Assembly (NCBI GenBank): GCA_004352715.1
Contig: SCFE01000036.1
Span: 1,995,895 to 2,059,894 of the forward strand
DNA: 64,000 nt
Direction of reading: 5' to 3'
Source: Hofstenia miamia
Lineage: Eukaryota > Xenacoelomorpha > Acoela
The notes beneath the pieces are model-generated. The model saw nothing but the letters and a program-made list of their open reading frames with translations, did no database searches and was not told the DNA's origin. Numbering within the stretch: the stretch's first letter is position 1; the number at the start of each line of letters is the position of its first letter. Below are positions 21,620-34,690 of the stretch, piece after piece. The position numbers and the translations under genes are program-made.

Positions 21620-24600
21620 TTAAATAATTAAAAAAAGTAGTTAACACATTTTTATAAATAATAAAATATGCATTTGGAAAAAAATTTGTTAATTTTCTGT
21701 TATATAAATGATTAAGTGCAATTGTATTTACACATTGAATTTTTCCTGCATACGTTTGTTCTAAAAATCAAGAAATGCCCAACTTTTAAATTAAAGCTAA
21801 GCATTACTGAAACTCCTAATTTTTCTGAACAATCCTATAAATGTAAACAAATAGGTTCGAATTTAAAAAACCTAAAATTGTAAATAAATTATTTCATATG
21901 TTATTAAATCATTTGTTAAAGTGTGGTTAATTTGAATTTTGTTTAATTCCACTTCTGTGATTGCTAATCCTGGCAACAAATTAGTTTTAAAAACAATTTT
22001 CAAACTACTGAAATCAAAGAATGTATTAAACATTTAACTAAAATTGTATTATATTAATTCCCAATAATTATATTATATGTTTGAATTATGGTTCTGATGC
22101 AATTGAATTTACTAATATCAGTTTCATGGGACTGGAGCCTGGGGCAAATACTTTTTCAATGCGAATGAGATTAAGATGAAACTGGGAACATAAAAGAGAA
22201 AACGAGAAAACAGCGACCACGGCTTTCAGTCTACAACTCATAATATCTGCCAAAATAGAAGTTATGCTGTGGGACTATGGCATCAGAAAATTTAATGAGA
22301 CTAGTACCAATAAAAAATTGATCCTGCAACCTCATTTTGAATATAAGAAATGAAAAGTCTTACATTTTTCAGAATATTGAGTCTTGAAGAATACAGTTCA
22401 TATATTTTCTGCAACTACTTGCATGAAATAATAATCTGCCACCTTAATATGTGCATCAACATTCATTGAATTTATGAATACAGAATGTGGGACTACATGA
22501 CTGTTATTAAGAATTTCCCTGAATTTTGAGCATTATTTTTAGATTGCCCAGTTTCCACAATTCTACTAAAATTATTGACACTATTTTATTAGCTAACAAT
22601 CGAATGATGCCATTATTGGTGATATGGAAACATTAAAAACCAATCAGTTTTTATTTCAAAAATAATTTTTATTTTAATTGGTATTTACTTCCGGAGAATC
22701 AAATAGTTTGATAATTTTATAAGAAAAACTCTTAAATATATTATTTTTAAGTTACTTGTTGTCAAATCCACTGGCTCAAATAATAGTGTTTTTAAAATGT
22801 ATTGGTAGATTTCATAAATAGCCAAGAAAATTTAATTATTTGATAATTCACTTTTGTGTTGAAATAGAAAATTTAAAATATGCTGATGCCGATATGGTGC
22901 TTGACTGCAAAGCCCAACTCCCTTTCAATGCAAAAGAGCTTTGCAATAATCTCACATAGTGCAGAAGGCGAGAATTCTTAAGCACGAACTGGAAGCAAGT
23001 AGAATTCTACATGCGAATATAATTTTACAACTGTTTTTAGGTTGCAGTCTATACTACATATACACATAGAACAGAATTATAAAATTTTAATATTAAATGA
23101 ACGTGACAATTAAACAACAATTTCGTTTAATTTTCAAAAGTTGTAGGGAATGCGAATTTCATTTCACTTAATAAATATTTCAGGAGATGCTTAGCATCCC
23201 CATCATGCTCTTGTCTACATGCCTGAAATCCAGTAGAAGGGAATTCCATTTAGTTTAACTCTTTTCCTAAGGTAATGGTGATAGCTACTTATTAGGTCTG
23301 CACTTTTGTCTGAGAATTTGATAAATCTATACATTCAATTGCTGAAAACTCATCAATATTTATACTACTGCACCAATATTCGGTAGCTGTTAACAAAGCG
23401 TTATTTTCAGGTAGCAAGTGGGAATCATAGAAGGACCACAAGAGCTGTTCTCAAAAGAATGAATAAATTTGAAAATTTCAAACTTAGTCACGAATCTGAA
23501 AGAGAAAGATGGAACCATAGATTGAATTTCATTAGTGTTAAAGGGAGTATTCATACCATTATAATTGTCAAATTTGCAAAAAACCTCATTAAATATGTTA
23601 CTCTGGTCGTTATCGTTAGTAACTATTTTTCAATTATAAGTTATATTTTCAATTTTTTCATTTTTTCTTCTGATTTTTGATTTCCTAAGTTGCCTTATGT
23701 GGCATACTTATATTTTTACCATTAAAATTTTTTTTTCATTAATATGCGGCTAGATTGGATACCAGATTCCTTTTTCAAGTAATCTCTTGCACATATATAG
23801 ACGAATAGTTACATGAACACAAAATACATCAAAACAAATCTATATGCATTGCCATTCTGCCAATTTTAAAGAACAAAATTGAGGGCTGATTTTTTCGGCA
23901 AGGTTCAGATACACATACTCATTTCATGTAAAAAAATCTCAAAATGCTATTAATATTGTTACACTTGGCTTAGCCTGGCTCAGAAATGGTATTGAAAACA
24001 AAATTTGATTAGTAGCTAATAACTTAATATTTGTAATTACATATGAAAGGGATATAATATATATAAAAAATCCTTCTAATTATTTTCTAGTATTTAATTA
24101 TTTTGAATAATTGTTGTTTACCTCAAAATGTATGTAGAGTTTTCAACCGGTAGATATACGACGATCATTAAGGATTGCTAGAAAACTCATGCTGTCTGAA
24201 ATCTAGTATGAGAGAATATATTAAACCAGACAGTTTATTCTGCAGCTTTTCCCGAATTTTAATAAAAAGTATCTGTGATTGAAAAATTTTTCTATATAAA
24301 TTTCAGGAATTACAACTTAAATGTATCAGATTACAACACAGAGAGGTCCAAAGTTGAAAGTTATCGCTTATTAAGGCATTGATATTAAAACATAAAAAAT
24401 TTTGTGTAAGAATTCATTAACTTCTTCTTGGTTATTTTTTATTGTTCTTTCAGTAAACATAGAATTTGACAAAATATTCCATAAAAAGTTCACTAAATAC
24501 TAATTAAAAATCATTTCATTAAAAATATAGAATTTTTTATTGTTTATGAAGCTTTAACAAAACGGCATTTTAAGTAGCATTAAAAAATGTTTTTTTAATT
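21620..24600. other. AT-rich intergenic sequence, nothing recognised
   Basis: About 3 kb without a supported coding frame, terminal repeat or RNA gene. Confidence 0.5.
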
Positions 24601-24624
24601 AAGCAAAACCTTAAAAATATTTTC

Positions 24625-24843
24625 TGGATCATAATATTATCAGAATTTTTGAAATTCGTAATTTTTAGGGGAACGGTGTTTTGGAAATTGAATGATCTTA
24701 ATCTATGCAAAAATAATTCAGGATCTAAACCAAAATAGGGGAAATAATGTTGGCCATTTACATAGGATCCGTCACTGGGACCTTCGGTTATTAAGGACAG
24801 AACATTATTTTCTGTTATTGGCACGACATTCAACCTAACTACT
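24625..24843 (-). other. Candidate host exon, unknown product
   Basis: A minus-strand open frame follows a good 3' splice site (TTTTTTGTTCTCCAAGTAG). It reads V-V-P-I-T-E-N-N-V-L-S-L and then G-P-S-D-G-S-Y-V-N-G, with a mixed composition unlike the poly-Lys/Ile/Asn chance frames around it. Possible donors are AAG|GTTTTG near 24625 and GAAG|GTCCC further upstream; neither is strong. No family was recognised and no neighbouring exon was found, so it may be chance. Confidence 0.25.
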
Positions 24844-24859
24844 TGGAGAACAAAAAATG

Positions 24860-25369
24860 TATTTCTAATATGAATAACATATTTTGTTTTAAACAATAAT
24901 ATTAAATTACAGAAATGTATTTACTGTTTAGAAACAAAGTTAAAGCATGCCCTATTGTTAAATTGCATTCTGTAAGAAATATTAATATCTCAAATGACAT
25001 ATACTATTGAATTGCTTTAATTTTCATGTTTTTCTACGAATATAAAATAGTTTGAAGACATCATTTGCTAAAATAAAAATTTATAAATGCGAAATTCTAG
25101 AAATTCAAAACGATGACAAATGCAAGATATTTCAAAATTAAAAATATAAAGTCTGCTTTCCTCAGCAATGGAAAACCTCAGAATATTTGACCTTATGTAT
25201 AATTCTTCAGGATTGTTAACAATATTAAAATAATATCTGTAATATATGATAAAAAGTAAATATATCATCTGAAGCAATGAAAACATGGGATATTCCATGT
25301 AGATTTATAAAAAAGCTCATGTTTCTATGAAGTGCTAGGAAGGGTTAGATGTTTTTGAATTATAAACCC

Positions 25370-25430
<61 letters not shown>

Positions 25431-26890
25431 TTTTTTATATTAGAGGAGAAAAACATGAAAAACCATTATTGAACGAAATTGATGCAGTTAAGTGTTATGG
25501 CAATGACCCATTCTTGTGGTGAAAACGTATGATCACCTTAAGGATGCACAAACTTTCAACCTAGTGTTTATTTTAACAATATAGATAATAGTCATTACTA
25601 TATTCATTATTTAATTAATATTGAAAGTCAAATTATATATATATATATATATGTATGTATAACAAAAATTCATTTTTCACTATTATTTGCCTATATGTTA
25701 TTACAATAAATTCATTTATAAAAAAAGGAAGCTTTATCCGATGTATGTTCTCAGAAGAAACAAATGCTACATTGAGTTATGAAATCGTTATAGAGACTCT
25801 ACACTTTAAGTGAATATCATCTTATTAATACATAATTCTCTTATTCTTTTAGTTATACATGAGAATAAGCTTGTAAAATCTTTAACAATGAGTAAAGACG
25901 TGTTTCTCCCTTTCTAGTGTTGCTTTAAGAATATTCTTACGGGCACTGAAAATACTCGAAGACCCCACTAGACCTTGGTGTTAAAATACAGTTTTCATTT
26001 AATGGAATTCAGTAGTAATTTCAAATAATAATTTTATTAATTAATGCTTAAGGTTTGCGTTAAAAATCATCAATTTCTTAAACCATGTCTATTTTTATAG
26101 AATTTTGTTTGGAATTATATAAATAGAGTACTGATTCGTTACAAATTAATTGCAGAATTTATTTTTCACTATGTTTGCTGAGTTTTAGCGCGTAGTTTAT
26201 TGTAGTCGAAAATGTTTATTAAACTTCTTTTACACTTATTCTTTTATGAAGGAACAGTTTAACGCTTAAACAAATCTCGTGTAACCAAGTGCTCCTCCGT
26301 TCAATGAAAACAAATCAATTGAAAAATTTGTATTTATAAACATCACTTTGAGAATAGATTTCAACACCCGTCAACTTTCTGATATTGCCCTGATTTCTAA
26401 AGATTTTGTAAACATAACAAAACAATTGTCTGAGATCAGACGATGTTGTGACATGTTTCTTGGAAGAAACGTAATCATTTAATATTTCCAAGTGTCTACT
26501 TTAAGAATACTTTTTGGATTAATTTCATAAGACTAGCTTCCAAAAATTTTTTTTTACTAATTTCGAAACCCTTAGTTTAATTTTGACTAGCAAAAACAAG
26601 AGAAATTATGGTAGCACAGAACAAACTCAATTGATAAAGACCTTAAATGTCAGACAACAGCGCTTTTGCCATTAAATTGACACATTAAATTAAATAATTA
26701 AACATATAATGTTAAGAAGCAGAGACTTTTGTTAAAAGGACATTTTCTATTAAAATGAATTTTATAAAAAAAATTATAGCGTGTTTTACAACTGTTTCTG
26801 TAAAATTATGCATGGATTTTTTACAAAAAACTTCAATGCTCACAAACGGAAACAAAAAATAATCGAATCCCAAAACTATTTAATATTGAT
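24860..26890. other. AT-rich intergenic sequence with (TA)n at 25373-25425
   Basis: A long TA microsatellite and a shorter one near 25636-25652. Otherwise nothing recognised. Confidence 0.55.
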
Positions 26891-26901
26891 AAAATATTGA
26901 T

Positions 26902-27456
26902 TAATGTTTTGCGGGCATGCCCAGGCCCGCCGGGCAAAAGAGAGGGCGGGCAACGAGCATTAGTGTGACCAGGCAGGCATCGGACACTCAAATAACCGGG
27001 CAGATGTTATGCCCGCCCAAATAGTCTGGTATAATCATAAAATAATATGCTGTATAATGACGTAAGTTTTACAGCTTTTAAAAAGAAATTTAATAATTTA
27101 ACGCCAAATTTATGTATTTACAGCAAAAATATTTAAACGTTGCTGTACATTTGCAAACAATAAAATGACAGAAATGCAAAACACTAATTTCTATGCATGA
27201 TCTTTGATAGAGTTAATAAATTTTAATAATTTTATAGGAGTCGTAAGAAGTTTTTCACTAAAAGACAAAATTATATAGTACTTTTGTGAATTTTGATTTA
27301 ATTTCGTAGTATTTTACGTTTTTCTCAATAAATGGCGGGCTGTTCGGTCCGCCCGTTCCTGCCCGGTGAATTCCAACAGGCGGGTACCGGGCATTGGAAG
27401 ATAAACGGGCACTGGGCGCGCACGGGCAGTGTTAAATCTAAAAATGCAAAACACTA
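26902..27456. mobile_element. Non-autonomous hAT element A, 8-bp target duplication
   Basis: Ends are TAATGTTTTGC at 26902 and, on the minus strand from 27456, TAGTGTTTTGC. They are flanked by perfect 8-bp duplications ATATTGAT (26894-26901 and 27457-27464). TA(A/G)TG ends with 8-bp duplications are hAT hallmarks. Both subterminal zones are GC-rich (GGGC / GCCCG words), in sharp contrast to the flanks. An extra internal right-end word GCAAAACACTA lies at 27176-27186. No transposase is present. Confidence 0.85.
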
Positions 27457-27464
27457 ATATTGAT

Positions 27465-28290
27465 AAATTCACTATTAGAACCACATTTGGTATATTTCGC
27501 TCTCTAACATGACAGGAGTTGCCGTAATAATGTAGGTTCCTGCAGACCAAAAATGAATATTGTAAGTTTCCCATGGTCCCAAATCAAAATCCACAAGTTA
27601 CACAATCATAGTGTATTTCAGAATGTCCGAGAAAAACCATTACTTCGTAGATGCTTATTTGTATTTCTATTACGCAGGCCTATTTCTGCTGAAGCTATTT
27701 GATATTTTGCTTTGCTTTACTTTCAGCTATATAGCTTTTAAGTTATATCCAATATTCTAATTTAGTATTTCCTTTATTAAAAATGTTATTTAATTTATAA
27801 AAACAATGAATTACTTGAAAATATAGCAAAATTATTACAGTTTACAATGTTCTAACGTTTTGTCTGCTGCCTAAACGGAGAAAAATCAATTCTAATGCAC
27901 TACCGCCAAAATATTGTCTTTTAAGGTTAAATATATGAACTAAGTTAATAGATCTTTGAGAACTACTATTTTATTTGAGAGTAATTAATAAACTAGGCTT
28001 TGGATGAATTGCTAAACGAGCCTTGCATCAATTCGACCCGTTTCAGACCATGAGGTCATATACGACCGTTATTTACATATTAGTATAAGTTGATATGAAT
28101 TTGATTTTCGTTTATCCTGACATGATCCATTCCTTGATTAATGCTCTACAATAATTTAAATGTTTTAGATTTGGTTTTCTGTTGGACAGTTAATTTAGTA
28201 AACAAAAATTCTGTGGCAAGCAAAGGTAAAATAGTATTTTTTATAAGGCTACTTGATTGGAATTAGAAATGCGTTAATAAACTTATCCAA
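27465..28290. other. AT-rich intergenic sequence
   Basis: Contains GAGGTCATATACGACCGTT (28052-28070), one of three similar words in the next 1.5 kb. Otherwise nothing recognised. Confidence 0.45.
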
Positions 28291-28298
28291 GCCCTCAC

Positions 28299-28860
28299 CA
28301 AAGTTAGAACAGGGCCAGGGCCGGGTTTGGACCTCGAAATATTGGTAAGCGCCCGGGCCGAAATTTATCATGTCCGAAATTAAGTATATGTTCATTAATT
28401 GAATAAGATGATAGGTTGAATTCAAAGCATCAATTCATGTCACGGCTTATTAGAATAATATGTGAGCAATACGATTACATATTTAAAAAAATAATCTATA
28501 GTTAAAGTTAAGATTAAAATAGCTAGCGATCGCATGAATTTCTTAATTCCTGCGTCAAATGAAATGACTTCGTCCACATCTGGGAAATTATGTAAGTTAC
28601 GATGAGCAAATAGTCAATTTGTTACCAGATCTGTATCTTGAAAGGAAACAAAGACATTAGAAACTCTGACTGAATAACTTGAATAAAAATAAATAGTACT
28701 TACAAGAGTAAATATGTAGATGAAATGAGATCTCAAATGGAATATAATAATAAATGCACGTTGATTACATGTACATGTAGAACATTCAAGAAAAATGTAT
28801 AAAACGATAAATTTTGTCACCCGGGCCAGGGCAGAAAAAACCGTTCCGGTTCCAACTCTG
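28299..28860. mobile_element. Non-autonomous hAT element B, 8-bp target duplication
   Basis: Left end CAAAGTTAGAACAGGGCCAG; right end, read on the minus strand, CAGAGTTGGAACCGGAACGG. Perfect 8-bp duplications GCCCTCAC lie at 28291-28298 and 28861-28868. CAGAG-type ends plus an 8-bp duplication identify hAT. GC-rich subterminal zones (GGGCC / CCCGGGCC) enclose an AT-rich, non-coding core. The 84-codon minus frame at 28614-28868 runs through the right end and is not a gene. Confidence 0.88.
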
Positions 28861-28869
28861 GCCCTCACT

Positions 28870-30410
28870 AATATACCATCAATAAAATCATAACTAAATA
28901 GACTGAATTGTTGAAACTGCTGTCAACATTGCAAAGACCAGCTTGGGGGCATATTCGACCGCTTGGGTTTTAAATCTACATGTCATAGGATTTTCTAAAA
29001 ATGATTTTATTCTTATTTTCTATAAAACATTTTAAAAACAATCTATTTACAAAGCCAGATAGTGTCTGCATCAAGCCTAAAATCGCTTCGCCCTCTCAGC
29101 AGCCTCAAATTATTATTCGTAGTCCATCAATTAGACGTGAATGTAGCTGGTACAAAAACAAAACTGACAGAAGATGCAAAACTTATTTAAAATGCAAATC
29201 AACAGTACTGTATCCTGATTTAGTATAGCATGCTTTTATAACTTTTCTAGATGCACGGCAAATTTCCGTTTCTTCAAAATAATTAGTTACCTTGCAAAGC
29301 AGGTGCTAGCCACAGAAATGAATATTTTTTACGTAATACCCAAGATTTCATTAGATTTGTTAATCTTGTTTAAATATTGTTAAAAAACTAAATTAAAAAA
29401 AGAACTCACTGACAGAAGAAATTAATTGTATCACAACATTTTTTAAAAAGTGCGTGACATGTGTATAATACACAAGAGGTCTTATGCGGCCGCAATTTTT
29501 AACTTTTGATAGGAATGTGTGCAGACCTTAAAAACAAGAGCCAAAATATTATTTATTATGATGTTGCAAATTTGGTCATATATGGGTTAACTGAAAACGA
29601 CGCCACTTAGGGCGGGGCACATCGTATTCTCAAAGTGTAAAAAATATGTTAGAAACACTACCAATTAACATGATATTTGCACAAAAGTAACAAAAAGCTT
29701 TGTTGATTATAAAAAAACAGAAAACAGAGATTATTAATAACACTTTAGTTATAAGATTGTCCAGTTTGACTATCACAACAGTTAATTGCATTTATATAAA
29801 TTTAAACATTCATTATAATATATTTCCACTTTGATTCAATATAGCCTCATTGGAAAAATGTTCTGACAAAAACAATTAAAGGCTGCATTTTGCATTGTTG
29901 CAATGGGCGATCTACTTGCTGAATGAATTGAATGATAAATAGATGTGAAGTTTGTATTTAAAATATGCTTTAGAAGAAAGCAAACCGAAATTCCTTACAG
30001 GTTTAGAATTAAAAAAATAAAAATTTATGATAACTCTTTTTAACCAAATTTCGTAAAAATTTGTTTCTCTCCGCCCCGTTATAAATTTATACAATATCTA
30101 ATAAATCTTTAATTGAACTATACGATGGTTTCTTTGTTCATTAACTATGTATATATATGAATTGTAAAGCTTGCAAATATCGAATTTATTGTTTTATGGA
30201 ATACCATGTTTTCCTTGTAACATACAAGCGCCAAGTATCTTTCAAGTAAGAGCCCATCGGCGCCTGAATTAATAAAACGAGGTTATAAATTAAAATTTAC
30301 AATAATAATTCTTTTGTGGAAACATTTATGGTTAAATTAATGACGCTTAGCAAACGAGATTTATGCTCAAAATAATAATTGCGCATTGCCAGTGTGATGT
30401 TATAAAAACT
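28870..30410. other. AT-rich intergenic sequence with two short conserved-looking words
   Basis: GGGGGCATATTCGACCGCT (28945-28963) and GAGGTCTTATGCGGCCGC (29476-29493) resemble the word at 28052. A 75-codon plus frame at 29001-29228 has no splice or start support and no recognised family. Confidence 0.4.
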
Positions 30411-30414
30411 GTTG

Positions 30415-30720
30415 ATACAACAATTGCTCTGCCCATAACAACCTCTCACACGCTGTCGTACACAATGATCACACTGGGAGGAATGTATTTTGCTTGACAC
30501 TGGCCAAAATAATTCTCCCAACACTGTCCCCTTATCAACTCGTGAATCAGTGCTCAGTTAAATTAACGAGTTGCCAGACTATCTACGAGCAGGCTAATGA
30601 CCGGCCGCCTTTGAAGACGCCGAGAGGCGTCCCTATCCTTCCTCCGCCGAATGAATCACTCGCTTTGGAGCGTCAGACGCGCGCTAGTTAAATCTAGTCC
30701 AACGCTGTCTATGGGAACAT
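30415..30720. promoter_or_regulatory. CpG-rich patch, possible regulatory region or 5' exon
   Basis: Markedly higher GC than the surroundings, with CpG clusters (GACCGGCCGCC, GACGCCGAGAGGCGTC, CAGACGCGCGC). It carries overlapping short open frames on both strands, none with a recognised product. Such patches in AT-rich animal DNA are often promoters, conserved regulatory DNA or transposon termini. No inverted ends or target duplication were found. Confidence 0.3.
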
Positions 30721-30724
30721 TAGT

Positions 30725-33130
30725 TATTACCATCCCAATAATGTAAACAGAGTTGCTAAAGTAAACTGCGATTTATGTTCCCGATATTTACATATAATGT
30801 GTTTTTTTCCATCAAGTTTTAATTAAATTCACACTTTCCTAAATGATTATCGTCTCCATTCACAAACTAAACTCGAGCATATAGAGAATGACTTTCTGCT
30901 AGGATTATTGAGGGCTTACGATCAGATTGAGCTTTCATAATGTGTCTTTGAGAGTTGATATTATCAGATCTAGCTCAGATTATCTGACACACCCAGAGGT
31001 TTGTAGTAAAGATATTCTTTATGAAACAAATATCGGCCATTCTAGCTCACATTGAAGATTTATGTAATTTGGAAATTCGCCTGAACTGAACTATCATAAG
31101 TAGAAATCTGTTTGAACATTCGTTGAACTAAAAAATCATTTTATTGCATGTCAAGGTTACCAAAGAAACTATTATTTTTTAGTCATCTAAGTTTGAAAAG
31201 TGGACTCCGAATCATAGACAAGATTAATTGTGAAAAAGTTGAGTAATAAAAAACTGTCAAAATAGACCTTTAAAGAGTGTTCCAATCAATCTCTTTTGCT
31301 GGAGAAACAAAGCTGCATTCCGGAATAAACACAAGTATACATTAAAGAAGACCTAGTATAAATTATTTTGCATCATCATAACCAATTGTAATTCTTGCAT
31401 CAACATGACAAATCTTGATGCTGGTGTTCTATAATGTACTTGCTTTGCATTTGGATAATTATGTTTTCATACATGTAGGCTATTATACTAATCGGAACCT
31501 TTTACAATGGTCTCGATCTCAAGCTTAGATATTGGGATTATTCTAGCATTCACGTCATCGTAATGCATTCAATCTTTAAATAGTTATAGTATGCAACAAT
31601 ATTGGCTTCATTTGAGATGTTCTTTCACTCAGCACTCTATATGTCAGAATATTGTCAAGAAAATAGTGTATTTATATGAATGTTACAACCAAAAACTTCC
31701 ATGATGGGAATGGAGGTGGAAATCAATACCATCGGGTTTGTCAGGATTCTGTGTATATGAATAATATAGGGTAAATACAAAAATTATTATTAGAAAATGC
31801 ATAATATAATGCATACACAATTAAATTTTAATTGTTAGGGTTTTTTAAGATAGGTTTCTGGAAAATTGGATGCTATTTTATAGGTAGAAAAGTTCTAGAC
31901 TATAACTTATTAACAGCATTAAAAACAAAATAATTGTATATAGGAGGATTGCTCCTTCTGTGGTCAACTACAAATGTTTATAATAGTATAGGCTGAAAAA
32001 GGGAAAAAACAAGAATAACAATCAGAACAACTTGAGCCTCAACATAAAAAAATATGAAAAATTCAGGCTGTGCAAAATGTTCCTGGTTTTTATTAAAAAT
32101 TATACTTATTAATTTGTTTCTCTACTGAAATATTTCATTCCATACTTAGGGTTAGCGTTATCAGGTTTTGACATTTCTAAACATCTTTAAAGACGACTCC
32201 ATTACAAAATTGAAGTATATATCTCTGGAGTTCATGATGATTGATGTACCAAAGGAAAACCAGATATAGTAACGTAATATGATCAATTTTATGAATCTTT
32301 CATTCAAAAGATTTTTCTACGAATATTTCAATAATAATAGAGAATTAATATCCATTATTTTGATATCTGGCAATTATGCATAGATTTGAAATATTTTTAC
32401 TAAAAAACTGATTTTTTTGCAAATTGGAAAAACGATTATTCATATAGCTGACAATTCTATTGAAATAACCATCCATCTAAGTCGTAAATCCTCAATTCCT
32501 GGCCATGTGTACAAAGTTCATGTATTTCATTTCCACTAGGACACCATCTGCTAGAATTGAATGGCTGTTTTGCCAGACTGGCATCGTCTTCTTATAAAAT
32601 ACATTATAACTAAATCAAGAAAGTTGGCTGCTCGCTTGCCTATCAAATATGAAGTCAAATACAAGCAGCTACTTATCGTCTGAATTAAAATTTCCACAAT
32701 GAAAATATACTCAATGACCATAGACTCCAGTGATTATAATAAATAACATTTGCAATATTTCTGTATAGTAAAAACTAAATGTTTTGATTTCCTTTTGAGA
32801 GCCCTGTCCATTGTCATTTATCCATCATATTGTTATTAATTGCTTCTATCAGTAATAAAATGTAGGTGTTGAAGAGGTGGTGGGGGTGATGTTGGTTAAA
32901 TAACATATCTATGTGGATTATGGTGCTTCTGTCGTGATCACCACATGAATTACTGCGGAGTAGGTGTTGTATGGGATTTGATATTCCATTCCCAGGACAT
33001 CGTTGGAATTGGGAATGATTTTTTATTGTAGGCCCATTCCTCACCTGTTTTTTGCGTAATTTAAACCCCTTTTTTGAAAAATAAAGCCTTTCTAATTTTA
33101 CTAAGGAATGTTGCGAGGTGAAAATTAGCA
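30725..33130. other. AT-rich intergenic sequence, nothing recognised
   Basis: No supported coding frame or element boundary in this 2.4 kb. Confidence 0.5.
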
Positions 33131-33142
33131 GTACATTATGAT

Positions 33143-33484
33143 CATAGATGGATGCGGGTGTAATTTTTATAACCGCATTGCACCGCATCCGCACTGAGTA
33201 GGCCCGCACTCGCAACACAAACGCTATTTTCAAGTAATTAAGCCAAAAAATGTCAATCCCCGAATTGGCTTTCTATTAATTTTGTTTAACTGAGTGAATG
33301 ATGTCAAATACATTATATTATATAGATTTCGTAGTATAATCAATGTTGTATTAGCTTAGTATTACACATGTAGCAAAATAAAAATTTCCACTCGCAATAC
33401 ACCGCAACCCCCGCGGCATTTGAAATTCAGTAACCGCACTGCACCGCAACCTCGTGGGTGAACCCGTACACGTGTTCATCTTTG
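33143..33484. mobile_element. Non-autonomous hAT element C (342 bp), 8-bp target duplication
   Basis: Left end CATAGATGGATGCGGGTG; right end, on the minus strand, CAAAGATGAACACGTGTACG. Perfect 8-bp duplications ATTATGAT lie at 33135-33142 and 33485-33492. Subterminal zones carry repeated ACCGCA/TGCACCGCA words (four or more copies) that could be transposase-binding sites. The interior is non-coding. The 139-codon minus frame at 32814-33233 spans the left end and is spurious. Confidence 0.88.
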
Positions 33485-33494
33485 ATTATGATAG

Positions 33495-34540
33495 TGTATT
33501 TGTAAAAAATGTAATATTTTTCTAAGATATTTTTAAGCTGGAGGCCGAATCGGCTTCGTTTAATTTTTCAGGTCAGGCCCAACACCGCGTCAGACCTGAT
33601 GATATCACAAAGACTACCAAATCAATTATTATGACATATTAAAATAGTGAATAAAGTTGTTAAGTAATTTTGTTATATAACAATTCCATTGGATGTTTTT
33701 AAGTTTCCTTTACGGGAAACACCCTTATAAAAATGTAGAATATAATTATTTTTAGTATTTTTCAAAATTATCATATCAATATTTGATTGGGAAATAAATT
33801 TTTTTAAGTTACGAAAATCATAATTGCTTCAATTATGAATAGGATAGGAAATGAAATTTTTGAACTGATCATGATTTGTTTCTTTTCCAAATGTTTGAGG
33901 TTTTGGATTCCAAGCAATAAATGTCACAACAGACGTATTTATGGGCAGTATTGAAATAAACTCTTGTTATATGGAAATTGTACAGATTTCATAACCGCCC
34001 CAATCTACACCCACACGGTCTAGTTTCAATCCTAACCATCCCTCACTCACAGGCTTGGATAAGACGTGGTAATCTGGATTTTCATTGGCTTACTGATTAA
34101 TTTGACGTCGGTTACCAGATTAATTTTTAATTAACCAATGCCAATTCTGAGTGTGGCCAAATAATGCTCTGAAAATGGCGTCGTATCGACAAATGAATAG
34201 CAAATATTTTTATACCTATAATTAGTTTCTACTTAAAATATTTAAAACGAAAACCTTAGCAATAAGCATATTTTAAATGAAATATATCTAGTCACATGCT
34301 TCTGTTTTATAATTTTATTGCTATATGAGCTTAAATATTTAACATAAATAAGAGCTTAGCTATAAATATATACAATATAATTTAGTGTCACGTCCACCAT
34401 TAAAGGAAACCATTGCAAAGGTATCCACTTTTATTAGAAATGCAATTGGCGAAGAGAATTTATTGGATTTATTGAAATGCTTTTAATGGAACTATGAATA
34501 TTTTCTAGTTATATGTATTAACATGCATTATATATAATAA
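33495..34540. other. Intergenic sequence, nothing recognised
   Basis: Mostly AT-rich with a slightly GC-richer stretch at 33990-34080. No coding or terminal repeat signal was supported. Confidence 0.45.
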
Positions 34541-34570
34541 AATTAATTATATATATATATATATATATAT

Positions 34571-34670
34571 AGTAGTGCTGTGCGTCCCAATATACTTTAA
34601 CCGGATTAACCGGACGGGATATCTTCTTAACTTAACCATATTTTAACCGGTTTTTACTGGATCTCTTAAA
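34571..34670 (+). repeat. TAGTGCTG...CCGGTTAA dispersed repeat, copy 2
   Basis: Starts TAGTGCTGTGCGTCCCAATA after a (TA)n run (about 34545-34571) and carries TTTAACCGGATTAACCGG and CTTCTTAACTTAACC, aligning with the copy at 43892-43983. It ends in another TA-rich tract. Confidence 0.6.
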
Positions 34671-34690
34671 ATATATATACATACATATAC

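Noticed and set aside
22080-22330. Stretch with several overlapping open frames
   Set aside because: No conserved motif in any frame.
28614-28868. 84-codon minus frame with hydrophobic stretches
   Set aside because: Starts in the target duplication and passes through the hAT element B terminus.
32814-33233. 139-codon minus frame
   Set aside because: Runs across the left end of hAT element C, with poly-Asn/Ile composition. Chance frame.
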